DNA from: Prescottella agglutinans
Lineage (GTDB): Bacteria > Actinomycetota > Actinomycetes > Mycobacteriales > Mycobacteriaceae
Length of the DNA stretch: 64,000 bases
Assembly (NCBI RefSeq): GCF_004011865.1
Contig: NZ_RKLP01000008.1
Coordinates: 186,001 to 250,000 of the forward strand
Reading direction: 5' to 3'
Shown here: piece by piece, positions 54,329 through 62,067 of the stretch
Numbering within the stretch: position 1 is the stretch's first letter
Layout of the letters: every line of letters begins with the position of its first letter
The notes under the pieces: model-generated
What the model was told of the DNA's origin: nothing
Seen by the model: the letters and a program-made list of their open reading frames with translations, nothing else
Database searches by the model: none
Translations under genes and position numbers: made by a program

Positions 54329-55105
54329 TCACCAGGTCCGGTCGCCGCGCAGGACCGCGTCGGCGCCGCCGTCGACGAACACCACCTGGCCGGTGACGTG
54401 CGTGTTCTCCGGTGAGGTGAGCCAGGCCAGCAGCGGCGCGACCTGCTCGGGGCGGGCGTGGCCGTGCAATGGCATCGGGACGGCACCGTCGATGGCCTGA
54501 CGTCCCGCCTCGGTGTCGAGCATCGCCTGGATCATCGGGGTGACGATCGTGCCGGGCGCGATGGCGTTGAGCGGGATGCCGGCCCCGGCCCACTCGGGCG
54601 TGATCGCGGCGCGGCGGACCCATCGTGCGATCGCGACCTTCGACGATGCGTAGATCTGCGCGCCGTCGCCCTGTGCGACCGCGGCCCTCGCCGCTTCCAC
54701 CGCGGCCACCTCGTCGCCGGCCAGTGCGGCGTCGACGATCGCCGGATCGGACGGATGCAGCGACGCGACCGACGAGATCACCACGGCGCGCGGGTCGGTG
54801 CCGGCCGCCAGGAGCGGGCGCAGGCCCTCGAGGGTGGCGACCGCCCCGAAGTAGTTGACCTTGATCGTCAGCGGATCGAACAGTGCCACGCCGGCGCACG
54901 CGACGACGCCGTCGAGTTGTCCGCCGGTGAGGTCGCGGGCCTGTTCGACCAGCCCGGTGCGGCCCGCCTCGGTGGCGAGGTCCGCGGTGATGTCGGCGTC
55001 GCGCAGATCGGCGCCGATGACGCGAACGCCCTGATTGCGCAGGTAGGCGGCGGTCGCGGCGCCGATTCCGGAGGCGCTGCCGGTGACGAGGAACGTGCGG
55101 GGCAT
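54329..55105 (-). CDS. Short-chain dehydrogenase (3-alpha-hydroxysteroid dehydrogenase type)
   Basis: 258 residues. Cofactor motif VTGSASGIGAATA (7-19), catalytic Ser in VISSVASLH and YASSK (Tyr/Lys). The segment between the Ser and Tyr carries a long insertion (DPAIVDAALAGDEVAAVEAARAA), as in Comamonas 3-alpha-hydroxysteroid dehydrogenase/carbonyl reductase. NAD(P)-dependent alcohol-ketone conversion; substrate unknown. Divergent from the TetR gene; an operator-like repeat cluster lies between. Confidence 0.88.
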   Translation of the reverse strand: MPRTFLVTGSASGIGAATAAYLRNQGVRVIGADLRDADITADLATEAGRTGLVEQARDLTGGQLDGVVACAGVALFDPLTIKVNYFGAVATLEGLRPLLAAGTDPRAVVISSVASLHPSDPAIVDAALAGDEVAAVEAARAAVAQGDGAQIYASSKVAIARWVRRAAITPEWAGAGIPLNAIAPGTIVTPMIQAMLDTEAGRQAIDGAVPMPLHGHARPEQVAPLLAWLTSPENTHVTGQVVFVDGGADAVLRGDRTW

Positions 55106-55159
55106 GTCCTGCCCTTTCGTCTCGGGGGAAGGCCGGGGGTGACCGGCGCCACGATTCGG

Positions 55160-55218
55160 GTGCCAATCTGTGCCAGGGTGTCAGTTTGTGCCACCCTGCT
55201 AGTGTGTGTCAAGACACA
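55160..55218. promoter_or_regulatory. Repeat cluster between SDR and TetR genes
   Basis: Four near-identical hexamers, GTGCCA at 55160, 55170 and 55188 and GTGTCA at 55178, spaced 10, 8 and 10 bp. An inverted repeat CAGGGTG/CACCCTG spans 55174-55198, and TGTGTC-AA-GACACA at 55205-55218 lies just before the TetR ribosome site. Likely operator for the TetR or IclR regulator. Confidence 0.55.
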
Positions 55219-55232
55219 TCCGGAGGTGTTTC

Positions 55233-55847
55233 GTGGAACGCGACCAGCGGGGATTGGCCGAGCGTCGGCGCGACGCCGTGCGCATGGACATCGCGGCGGC
55301 CGCCGCGAAACTGTTCATCGCCGAGGGCTTCGACGCGACGTCGGTCGAGGGCATCGCCCAGGGTGCCGGGATCTCGGTGCGCACGTTCTACCGGCACTGC
55401 GAGGCCAAGGAGGACACCCTCACGGCGGTGCTCACCTCCGGCATCCGGGATTTCGCGGACAACCTCGCCGCCCGCCCGATGACGGACTCCGTGGCGACCG
55501 CGGTGCACGAGGCCTTCGTCGAGTGCGTGCGCCAGGACCGGTACGCCTCCCTCGTCACCATCCGCGATCTGTTCGTCATCATGACGTCGGTGCCCGGAAT
55601 CCGGGCGCGGTGGATGGTGGCGGCTCACGACCTTGCCGACGACCTGCGTCCCCACCTCGCCGAACGGGCGGGCCTGGATCCGGAAGGTGTCGAAGCTCGC
55701 CTGTTGTCGCACATGCTGCTCGGCGCGCTCACCGTCACGATCGAGTACTGGGTGACGTGCGATCCGGACGACCCCGCAGGCCCCGTCGACATCGGACAGT
55801 TGGCGGCGTCCGCGCTGTCCGTCCTGCGTCTGGACGTCGACCGATAG
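55233..55847 (+). CDS. TetR family transcriptional regulator
   Basis: 204 residues from the GTG at 55233, which has CGGAGG about 6 nt upstream; an in-frame GTG at 55206 lies in the operator-like repeat and is unlikely. HTH RMDIAAAAAKLFIAEGFDATSVEGIAQGAGISVRTFYRH at about 18-56, then the ligand domain. Divergent from the SDR gene, which it probably represses together with itself. Confidence 0.92.
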   Translation: MERDQRGLAERRRDAVRMDIAAAAAKLFIAEGFDATSVEGIAQGAGISVRTFYRHCEAKEDTLTAVLTSGIRDFADNLAARPMTDSVATAVHEAFVECVRQDRYASLVTIRDLFVIMTSVPGIRARWMVAAHDLADDLRPHLAERAGLDPEGVEARLLSHMLLGALTVTIEYWVTCDPDDPAGPVDIGQLAASALSVLRLDVDR

Positions 55848-55909
55848 CCCCGAAATGTTTGACCCCCAACCCCTTCGAATGTAGTTCGACAGCAGAAATG
55901 GAGACCCCC

Positions 55910-56341
55910 ATGACTCGATCACTGGTACGCACCATCGTCGTCGCGGCCGACGCGGACAGCGTCTGGGCGCACATCGGCAACTTCGGCGGCCTCGGTGAGT
56001 GGCATCCCGCCGTCCCGCCGGCGGAACTCGAGGGCGACCCGACGCAGGTCGGTTCGATTCGCAGCTTCTCGGTCGAGGGCCGCGTCGTCGCGCGCGAACT
56101 CCTCGTCGCCCGTGATCCCGAGGCGCGCAGCTACAGCTACCAGGTGCTCGATCCGATGCTCCCGATCAGCGACTACGTCGCCACCCTCGAGGTGACCCCG
56201 CAGGGCGACAAGTCCGAGATCCGTTGGAGCGCAGAGTACAAGTCCGAGGACGATGCGGTCGCGACCGTGGAGCAGATCTTCGGCGACGGCGTCTACGTCG
56301 CGGGCCTGCAGGCCGTGCAGGCGCACTTCGCCGACGCCTGA
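55910..56341 (+). CDS. SRPBCC family protein (polyketide-cyclase/Bet v 1-like)
   Basis: 143 residues from the ATG at 55910 (GGAG 6 nt upstream); an ATG at 55898 is the alternative. Opens VRTIVVAADADSVWAHIGNFGGLGEWHPAV, the standard first strand and helices of the SRPBCC hydrophobic-cavity fold, and ends with a long helix GVYVAGLQAVQAHFADA. Binds or acts on a lipophilic ligand. 62 bp after the TetR gene; perhaps related to the SDR substrate. Confidence 0.88.
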   Translation: MTRSLVRTIVVAADADSVWAHIGNFGGLGEWHPAVPPAELEGDPTQVGSIRSFSVEGRVVARELLVARDPEARSYSYQVLDPMLPISDYVATLEVTPQGDKSEIRWSAEYKSEDDAVATVEQIFGDGVYVAGLQAVQAHFADA

Positions 56342-56363
56342 TCCGGCGGCGCCACACGCAAAA

Positions 56364-56401
56364 TGACGTCCCGCGCGCACGATCGTGCGCGCGGGACGTC
56401 A
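56364..56401. terminator. 38-bp perfect palindrome, bidirectional terminator
   Basis: Perfectly self-complementary from 56364 to 56401, centred between 56382 and 56383, with arm TGACGTCCCGCGCGCACGA. It lies between convergent genes and forms a long GC stem. No loop is needed on paper; in RNA a 4-nt loop leaves 17 bp. Confidence 0.75.
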
Positions 56402-56462
56402 ACTTGGGCGCGGGACCTGGTCCGAGCGGATCGGCGCGACTCCGGCGGAACGATCCGCGCCG

Positions 56463-57074
56463 TTACGGGATGCCGGCCACGAGCGCCGCGCACGCCGGCA
56501 GTCGGAGGTCCTCGATGCTGCGGTGGAACTCCTCGAGCCTGGCATTGTCCGCCTCGCTCAGCCCCTCGTCGGTGCGGTCGTACGCATCCGCGATCTCCTG
56601 CGCCGCAGCCGCATCGAGGCCCTTTCGATTGGCGTCCAGCACGGCGATCATGTCCTCGCTGACCTGTTTCAGGTTGCGAAAGGTGGCGTCGAGCAGCGAC
56701 CCGATCCGTTTGCCGTCGGCGACCGGCGGCGCCGGCAGGTCGATCAGTGCGTCGAGTGCGGGCAGGCCGGCCGTCAGGGCCTTCCGGAGTTCGGCGACCG
56801 TTTCGCCCGAGAAGATGTCGTCGGTGGGAATCTGGTCGATGGCGGCGCTCGACTCGGCCGACGACTGTGCGATCCGGCAGTATTCGCCGGCCCATGCGGT
56901 GAAATCGGTGGTGGCAGAGTCGGAGTTCCTGCCCGTTGTGGCCGCGGCGGAGCCCGACCGGGCCGTCGGCGTCCCCGTCACCTCCGTCGCACACCCCGCT
57001 ACCGCGACGGTTGCGACCGCCGCGACAACCACCCCCCGTGCCCGGCGCAGCCGTCGACCACCCGCTACGAACAT
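56463..57074 (-). CDS. Putative lipoprotein, function unknown
   Basis: 203 residues. Basic N-terminus ([10 protein letters not shown]), hydrophobic [11 protein letters not shown] and a lipobox VAGC (Cys28), then a Thr/Ser/Ala-rich linker and an all-helical domain (about 58-200) with two Cys (EYCRIA and LPACAALV) that could pair. No known domain. Such lipoproteins are common in mycolata envelopes. Divergent from furA across 129 bp. Confidence 0.78.
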   Translation of the reverse strand: MFVAGGRRLRRARGVVVAAVATVAVAGCATEVTGTPTARSGSAAATTGRNSDSATTDFTAWAGEYCRIAQSSAESSAAIDQIPTDDIFSGETVAELRKALTAGLPALDALIDLPAPPVADGKRIGSLLDATFRNLKQVSEDMIAVLDANRKGLDAAAAQEIADAYDRTDEGLSEADNARLEEFHRSIEDLRLPACAALVAGIP

Positions 57075-57169
57075 CTGTCCCCCCAGAGAAACGAACGCGA
57101 AGCGCTCACGCTAGCGGTGCAATCGCACCCGCTCACGCGAGGGTCGGCGAACTGGACTTGTTCGTTTTA

Positions 57170-57197
57170 TTGACTTGTTCCAGAAAAGGGGCATACT
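57170..57197 (+). promoter_or_regulatory. furA promoter
   Basis: TTGACT at 57170-57175, 16-bp spacer, CATACT at 57192-57197, ending 6 nt before the furA ATG, so the mRNA is probably leaderless. The AT-rich stretch before and across the -35 is where autoregulatory FurA sites lie in mycobacteria. Confidence 0.7.
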
Positions 57198-57203
57198 GGG
57201 GTC

Positions 57204-57734
57204 ATGCAACAAGGAGAGCACGACTTCGACCCCCGCGCCGGGCTACGGGATGCGGGTCTGCGGGTCACGGCTCCACGCGTTGCGGTCCTGAACACGGTTG
57301 CCGCCAATCCGCATTCGGATGCGGACGAGATCGCCACCGACGTGCGTCGTCAGCTCGGGTCGGTCTCGACTCAGGCGATCTACGACGTGCTCGGGGCCTG
57401 CGTCCGGGTGGGGTTGCTGCGCCGCATCGAGCCCGCGGGCTCGCCGGCGCGCTTCGAGACCCGTACCGCGGACAACCATCACCACCTGGTGTGCCGCTCG
57501 TGCGGCACGGTCGTCGACGTGGACTGCGTCGTCGGCCACGCTCCCTGCCTGGAGCCCTCCAGCAACCACGGTTTCGAGATCGACGAAGCCGAGGTCGTGT
57601 TCTGGGGTCTGTGTCCCGATTGCCGAAACGATTCGACGAAAACCGGGGCACGGGCCGTTACCAGCTCACAGAATCAAGACGATGTGCCCGGATCGGGTGG
57701 GTCGATCACTTCGAAGACAGCCACAGCCCAGTAG
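57204..57734 (+). CDS. furA: Fur family regulator FurA
   Basis: 176 residues. Winged helix (about 10-85), metal-sensing [17 protein letters not shown] region, and structural-zinc Cys pairs Cys97/Cys100 and Cys137/Cys140. The Ser/Thr-rich tail (about 145-176) is an unusual extension. In mycobacteria and streptomycetes FurA/CatR represses its own gene and the adjacent catalase, and is inactivated by peroxide. Here the catalase gene follows by 20 bp, the same arrangement. Confidence 0.93.
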   Translation: MQQGEHDFDPRAGLRDAGLRVTAPRVAVLNTVAANPHSDADEIATDVRRQLGSVSTQAIYDVLGACVRVGLLRRIEPAGSPARFETRTADNHHHLVCRSCGTVVDVDCVVGHAPCLEPSSNHGFEIDEAEVVFWGLCPDCRNDSTKTGARAVTSSQNQDDVPGSGGSITSKTATAQ

Positions 57735-57754
57735 TGCCAAGGAGGCTTCGCAAA

Positions 57755-59221
57755 ATGACGTCCGCACAATCACGTCCGACCACGAACAACTTCGGAATCC
57801 CCGTCGCCAGCGACGACGAGTCGCTCACCGCGGGGACACAGGGCCCGATTCTCCTGCACGACCACTACCTGATCGAGAAGCTCGCGCAGTTCAACCGCGA
57901 GCGGGTGCCCGAGCGCATCGTGCACGCCAAGGGCGGCGGCGCTTTCGGCGAGCTCGTCATCACCGGTGACGTCAGCAAGTACACCAAGGCGAAGTTCCTG
58001 CAGCCCGGCAAGAAGACCGAGTCGCTGGTGCGGTTCTCCACCGTCGCCGGCGAGCAGGGCAGCCCCGACACGTGGCGCGACCCGCGCGGTTTCGCGATGA
58101 AGTTCTACACCGAGGAAGGCAACTACGACCTCGTCGGCAACAACACGCCGATCTTCTTCATCAAGGACCCGATCAAGTTCCCCGACTTCATCCGGTCGCA
58201 GAAGCGGCTGCCGGGATCGGGTCTGCGCGACCACAACATGCAGTGGGACTTCTGGACGCTGCGTCCGGAGACCGCGCACCAGGTGACGTGGCTGATGGGC
58301 GACCGCGGCATCCCGAAGTCGTGGCGGCACATGGACGGTTTCGGCTCGCACACCTACCAGTGGGTGAACGCGGCCGGTGAGCGCTTCTGGGTCAAGTACC
58401 ACTTCAAGACCGACCAGGGCATCGAGTTCCTCACCCAGGCCGAGGCCGACACCCTCGCCGGTTCGGACCCGGACTACCACCGTGCGGACCTCTACAACGC
58501 GATCGAGCGCGGCGAGTTCCCGAGCTGGACCATGAACGTGCAGATCATGCCGGTCGCCGACGCCGAGGGCTACCGCTTCAACCCGTTCGACCTGACCAAG
58601 GTGTGGTCGCAGAAGGACTACCCGCTGATCGAGGTCGGCAAGTGGACGCTCAACCGCAACCCGGAGAACTTCTTCGCGCAGATCGAGCAGGCGTCGTTCG
58701 AGCCGTCGAACGTGGTGCCGGGCATCGGATTCAGCCCCGACAAGATGCTGCTGGGACGCGTCTTCTCGTACGCCGACGCGCACCGGTACCGCATCGGCAC
58801 CAACTACGCGGACCTGCCGGTGAACGCGCCCAAGGCGCCGGTGAACTCCTACTCCAAGGAGGGCGCGATGCGGTACACGTTCAACACCGCCGACACCCCG
58901 GTGTACGCGCCCAACTCGTTCGGTGGGCCGCACGCCGATCCGTCGGCGGCGGGTGACGAGGGCCTGTGGGCGTTCGACGGTGAGGCCGTGCGCGCCGGGT
59001 ACATCCAGCACCCGGAGGACGGCGACTTCACGCAGGCCGGAACCCTGGTCCGCGAGGTGCTCGACGACGCCGCCCGCGAGCGTCTGGTGAGCAACATCGT
59101 CGGCCACGTCCTCGGCGGTGTGCGCGAACCGGTGCTCGCCCGCGTCTTCGAGTACTGGAAGAACGTGGACGCCGAACTCGGCAAGAAGATCGAGGAAGGC
59201 GTGCGCGCGGCATCGAAGTGA
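57755..59221 (+). CDS. katA: Monofunctional haem catalase
   Basis: 488 residues from the ATG at 57755 (AAGGAGG 9 nt upstream). Clade-3 small-subunit length. Distal His57 in [12 protein letters not shown], Asn130 in [10 protein letters not shown], and proximal haem Tyr in [14 protein letters not shown]. Decomposes hydrogen peroxide in the cytoplasm. Co-transcribed with furA, which likely represses both. Confidence 0.96.
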   Translation: MTSAQSRPTTNNFGIPVASDDESLTAGTQGPILLHDHYLIEKLAQFNRERVPERIVHAKGGGAFGELVITGDVSKYTKAKFLQPGKKTESLVRFSTVAGEQGSPDTWRDPRGFAMKFYTEEGNYDLVGNNTPIFFIKDPIKFPDFIRSQKRLPGSGLRDHNMQWDFWTLRPETAHQVTWLMGDRGIPKSWRHMDGFGSHTYQWVNAAGERFWVKYHFKTDQGIEFLTQAEADTLAGSDPDYHRADLYNAIERGEFPSWTMNVQIMPVADAEGYRFNPFDLTKVWSQKDYPLIEVGKWTLNRNPENFFAQIEQASFEPSNVVPGIGFSPDKMLLGRVFSYADAHRYRIGTNYADLPVNAPKAPVNSYSKEGAMRYTFNTADTPVYAPNSFGGPHADPSAAGDEGLWAFDGEAVRAGYIQHPEDGDFTQAGTLVREVLDDAARERLVSNIVGHVLGGVREPVLARVFEYWKNVDAELGKKIEEGVRAASK

Positions 59222-59224
59222 GAT

Positions 59225-60409
59225 TCACGCCGACGCCCGGCTGGGTTCGCCCGGTCGGGCGTCGCGCGTTCCCGACGTCAGACGCGCCCCGACGAGCACC
59301 AGTGCGACCACTGCGAACACCACACCCGTCCACGGCAGCGCGTGGGTGCCGGCCGTCGCAAGTGTCCAGCCACCGACGCTCGTGCCCAAGGTGATTCCCA
59401 GGTTCGAGAACGAAACGAACAGGGCATTGCCGAATTCCGGAGCGTCGTGGGCGTCGCGGCCCAGCCACGTCTGGCCCACGATGAGGCCACCGGAGTGGAT
59501 TGCCGCCCAGATCGCGACGACTACGACCATCGGCGCGAACTGCCCGCCGACCACGAAGATCGCGGCGAACACGAACGCCAGCAGGACGGGGAACGCCACC
59601 ACCGTGCGGACGACACTGGCACGCAGCAGCGCCGCGAACCCGAAATTGCCGAAGATCATCACGACACCGAAGACGAGAAGCATTGCACTGACCCATGTTG
59701 CGTTCATGTCGGTGACGTCGCTCAGGTACTCGGCGAAGTAGCCGTAGACGGAGAACATCGCGGCGAACACGAACGCGACGGACGCGATCGACAGCCACAG
59801 GTCGCGGCTGCGCAACACGCTCAGCTGGGTCCGGTAAGAGAGCCGTTCGTCGGCGGGCATCGGGGGCACGACGGACACGATGCCGACGAGCGCGATTACG
59901 TCGATGGCGGCGGCGATCCAGAACGCGGCGGCGAGATCGAAGTGCCCGCCGACGTACGACGTCAGCGGCACGCCGAATGCGAAACCGGCTGTGACACCGG
60001 CAAACACGCGGGCCGCGGCCCGCGCCGGATCGGTGCCCGGGGTCAGCCGAACGGCCGCTGTCAGCGCGACCGAGAAGAAGACCGGATGGAAGAGCGCCGG
60101 AAGGATGCGGAACGCCAGCATCACCGGGAAGCTCGTGGTCACCGCGTACACGACGTTCGAGACCGCGAAGACGCCCATCGTCGCTGCGAGGACGGTCCGG
60201 CGGTCGATCCGGGACGCGGCGAGTGTCATGAACGGCCCGCAGGCGGCCACGACGAGAGCGAACACTCCGACGAGCAGACCCGCCGTCGACGTGCTCACGC
60301 CCAGTCGGTCGGCGACCTGTGGCAGCACGCCGACTACGCCCATCTCCGTCGTGATGATGCTGAACACGCCCAGGGCGAGCAGCGACAGGGACACTGAACT
60401 TCTTGTCAT
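59225..60409 (-). CDS. MFS exporter (DHA1/AraJ-chloramphenicol-efflux type)
   Basis: 394 residues from the ATG at 60409; a GTG at 60445 would add 12 residues. Twelve membrane segments; VFSIITTEMGVVGVLPQVADRLGVSTSTAGLLVG near the start is the first-helix and loop pattern of this group. Exports drugs or sugars in relatives. It follows an ArsR-type regulator by 91 bp on the same strand, so it is likely controlled by it. Its 3' end is 3 bp from katA. Confidence 0.9.
   Translation of the reverse strand: MTRSSVSLSLLALGVFSIITTEMGVVGVLPQVADRLGVSTSTAGLLVGVFALVVAACGPFMTLAASRIDRRTVLAATMGVFAVSNVVYAVTTSFPVMLAFRILPALFHPVFFSVALTAAVRLTPGTDPARAAARVFAGVTAGFAFGVPLTSYVGGHFDLAAAFWIAAAIDVIALVGIVSVVPPMPADERLSYRTQLSVLRSRDLWLSIASVAFVFAAMFSVYGYFAEYLSDVTDMNATWVSAMLLVFGVVMIFGNFGFAALLRASVVRTVVAFPVLLAFVFAAIFVVGGQFAPMVVVVAIWAAIHSGGLIVGQTWLGRDAHDAPEFGNALFVSFSNLGITLGTSVGGWTLATAGTHALPWTGVVFAVVALVLVGARLTSGTRDARPGEPSRASA
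59231..59264 (+). terminator. Hairpin after katA, inside the 3' end of the convergent MFS gene
   Basis: 9-bp arms CGACGCCCG / CGGGCGTCG with a 16-nt loop, 9 bp past the katA stop. It lies within the last codons of the leftward MFS gene, so it serves katA. Confidence 0.6.
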
Positions 60410-60500
60410 GACCAGCTTTCGTGCGTAGGGGCGGTATCGATCCACATATCGCGTTTTGTAGATGTGTCAGGAGATGTCGAACCCGGGCGGGGCCGCGCGC

Positions 60501-60812
60501 TCAGAGTGTGTCGCGCACGTATGCCGCGTATTCGGCGATGGTCCGCTCGTTGCGGCGGTAGTACGTCCACTTGCCGATTCGCTCCGACTCGAGCAGTCCG
60601 GCGTCCCGCAACGTCTGCAGGTAGCTGGAGACGACGGACTGGGACAATCCGCACCGGGACTGGATGTCGCCGACGCAGACGCCGATGTGGAACCCCAGTC
60701 CCTGTTCGAGGTAGGTGCTCTCGTCGAAGAATCGTGCCGGATCCTTCAGCCAGCGCAGAAACTCGAGGCGTGCGGGGTTCGCGAGTGCCTTGTGCACGGT
60801 GAGCGGGTCCAC
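60501..60812 (-). CDS. ArsR-type winged-helix regulator of the MFS gene
   Basis: 103 residues from the GTG at 60812 (AAGGAAA upstream). HKALANPARLEFLRWLKDP and LSQSVVSSYLQTLRDAGLLESERIGKWTYYRRNE form the winged helix. The metal-binding CxC of arsenic sensors is reduced to a single Cys (GVCVGDI), so this copy probably senses an organic or redox ligand. A 30-bp inverted repeat with perfect 12-bp arms lies 29 bp upstream. Confidence 0.88.
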   Translation of the reverse strand: MDPLTVHKALANPARLEFLRWLKDPARFFDESTYLEQGLGFHIGVCVGDIQSRCGLSQSVVSSYLQTLRDAGLLESERIGKWTYYRRNERTIAEYAAYVRDTL

Positions 60813-60841
60813 GATTTCCTTGCTTCGGCGGGTTCTCGATG

Positions 60842-60871
60842 ACGACAAATCTATATTTTTAGATTTGTCGT
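60842..60871. promoter_or_regulatory. Perfect 12-bp inverted-repeat operator
   Basis: ACGACAAATCTA, 6-bp TATTTT spacer, TAGATTTGTCGT. AT-rich island in a GC-rich region, 29 bp before the ArsR-type gene, overlapping where its promoter must lie. Typical dyad for a dimeric winged-helix repressor. Confidence 0.8.
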
Positions 60872-60919
60872 AATATGTCAAACCGATGTGTCGGGCGCTC
60901 GCGCGCAGCGGCGGTGCGA

Positions 60920-60982
60920 TCAGGGAATCAAGCCCCACCAGTAGATGAGGGTCGCAGCCAGCCAGAGAAGCAGAGTGTCCAT
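60920..60982 (-). CDS. 20-residue hydrophobic microprotein
   Basis: ATG at 60982, 5 nt after a GGAGG (60988-60992), encoding MDTLLLWLAATLIYWWGLIP and TGA. One short transmembrane helix with a Trp-Trp cluster. It lies between the ABC-2-like permease gene and the ArsR-type gene, on the same strand, 30 bp after the permease stop. The strong ribosome site and compact hydrophobic content argue for translation. No known family. Could be a permease accessory peptide. Confidence 0.6.
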   Translation of the reverse strand: MDTLLLWLAATLIYWWGLIP

Positions 60983-61012
60983 AACCGCCTCCCGTGTCGG
61001 ATCTTGCCTCCA

Positions 61013-62017
61013 TCATGCTCCCCGCCGTCGGCTTTGAACAATTGACGCAATCCCGTACACGATCACGGCGCCGAAGATCCAGGCCTCGAGGACCGCGATG
61101 CCCGCCGCGACGCCGTGGTTGTCGAAGTAGGCGGCGCCGCGCAGGGCGCGGACGGTGACGCCGACGGGCAGGATGCCGGCGAGCGGTTCCAGCCATCCCG
61201 GAAGGAACTGTGCAGGCAGGATGCCGGTGCTGGTTGCGTTTCCGAACACGAGCAGGACCACGGCGGCGACGAAGATGCCGACGGGCCCGAAGAGTTTGAG
61301 CAGTGCCGCGGTCGAGATCCCGACAGCCAGCGCGAGCAGGCCGACGAGTGTGCAGGTCAGGAGGAACGACGCCGGCAGAGCGTCGAAGACCGGCCCGACC
61401 AGCCAGGCGACGACGATGCTCACCAGGACCGCGAAGGCCACCGCGCTCACCGCACGCCAGGCCGCGGGCAGGCGCGGGCCGGCCTGCATGCTCGTGAGAC
61501 CGAAGAGGAACCCGGCGAGCACCACCCCGAACGCGGCGTAGAACACCGACAGACCACGGGAATCGCCCGCCGCCAGCGGGGCGACGTCGGTCACCGTCAG
61601 TGTCGCCCCGGCCGCGCCGGCGGCCGCCCCGAACGCCCGCGTGAGCACCTCGGTGACCGGCGGTCCGTTCGCGCCGGCGACGATCAGTTCCGCGGTCGGG
61701 GTGCCGGCGACGAAGGCCCCGAACACCTCGTGCGTGCTCACCGCGTCACGCGCGACCTCGACGGAGTCGTAGGGGCGCACGTCGAAGGCGTTGCCGTTGG
61801 CGGCGGACTGCGCCTCGACCGCGGCCACGACCGGCGGCGGCGCGACGACCGCCACCGGCAGGTCGTGCGGCTTCGGATCGTGGAACGCCGCGAGGAACAC
61901 CGCCGCGAAGATGGCCCCGATCAGCAGCCCCACCAGGACGGGGACGGCGGTGCCGCGCACGATCTCGCTGCGGTCCGGGCGGTTGGCATTCGTTGACTGC
62001 GTCGACGTCGCTGCCAT
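61013..62017 (-). CDS. ABC-2-like/YhgE-type membrane protein
   Basis: 334 residues from the ATG at 62017. N-terminal helix (about 20-45), an extracytoplasmic domain (about 46-150), then five membrane segments (about 163-325) ending SRRRGA. This matches DUF3533/YhgE-Pip-like and ABC-2 permease-like proteins. No ATPase gene is adjacent, so it may act alone or with a partner elsewhere. Lies 50 bp after the decarboxylase gene on the same strand, perhaps one transcript. Confidence 0.78.
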   Translation of the reverse strand: MAATSTQSTNANRPDRSEIVRGTAVPVLVGLLIGAIFAAVFLAAFHDPKPHDLPVAVVAPPPVVAAVEAQSAANGNAFDVRPYDSVEVARDAVSTHEVFGAFVAGTPTAELIVAGANGPPVTEVLTRAFGAAAGAAGATLTVTDVAPLAAGDSRGLSVFYAAFGVVLAGFLFGLTSMQAGPRLPAAWRAVSAVAFAVLVSIVVAWLVGPVFDALPASFLLTCTLVGLLALAVGISTAALLKLFGPVGIFVAAVVLLVFGNATSTGILPAQFLPGWLEPLAGILPVGVTVRALRGAAYFDNHGVAAGIAVLEAWIFGAVIVYGIASIVQSRRRGA

Positions 62018-62067
62018 ACATCGAGTGTGCCCACGTCGCGCCGTCCGTGGTGGCGGTTCCGCAGCTT

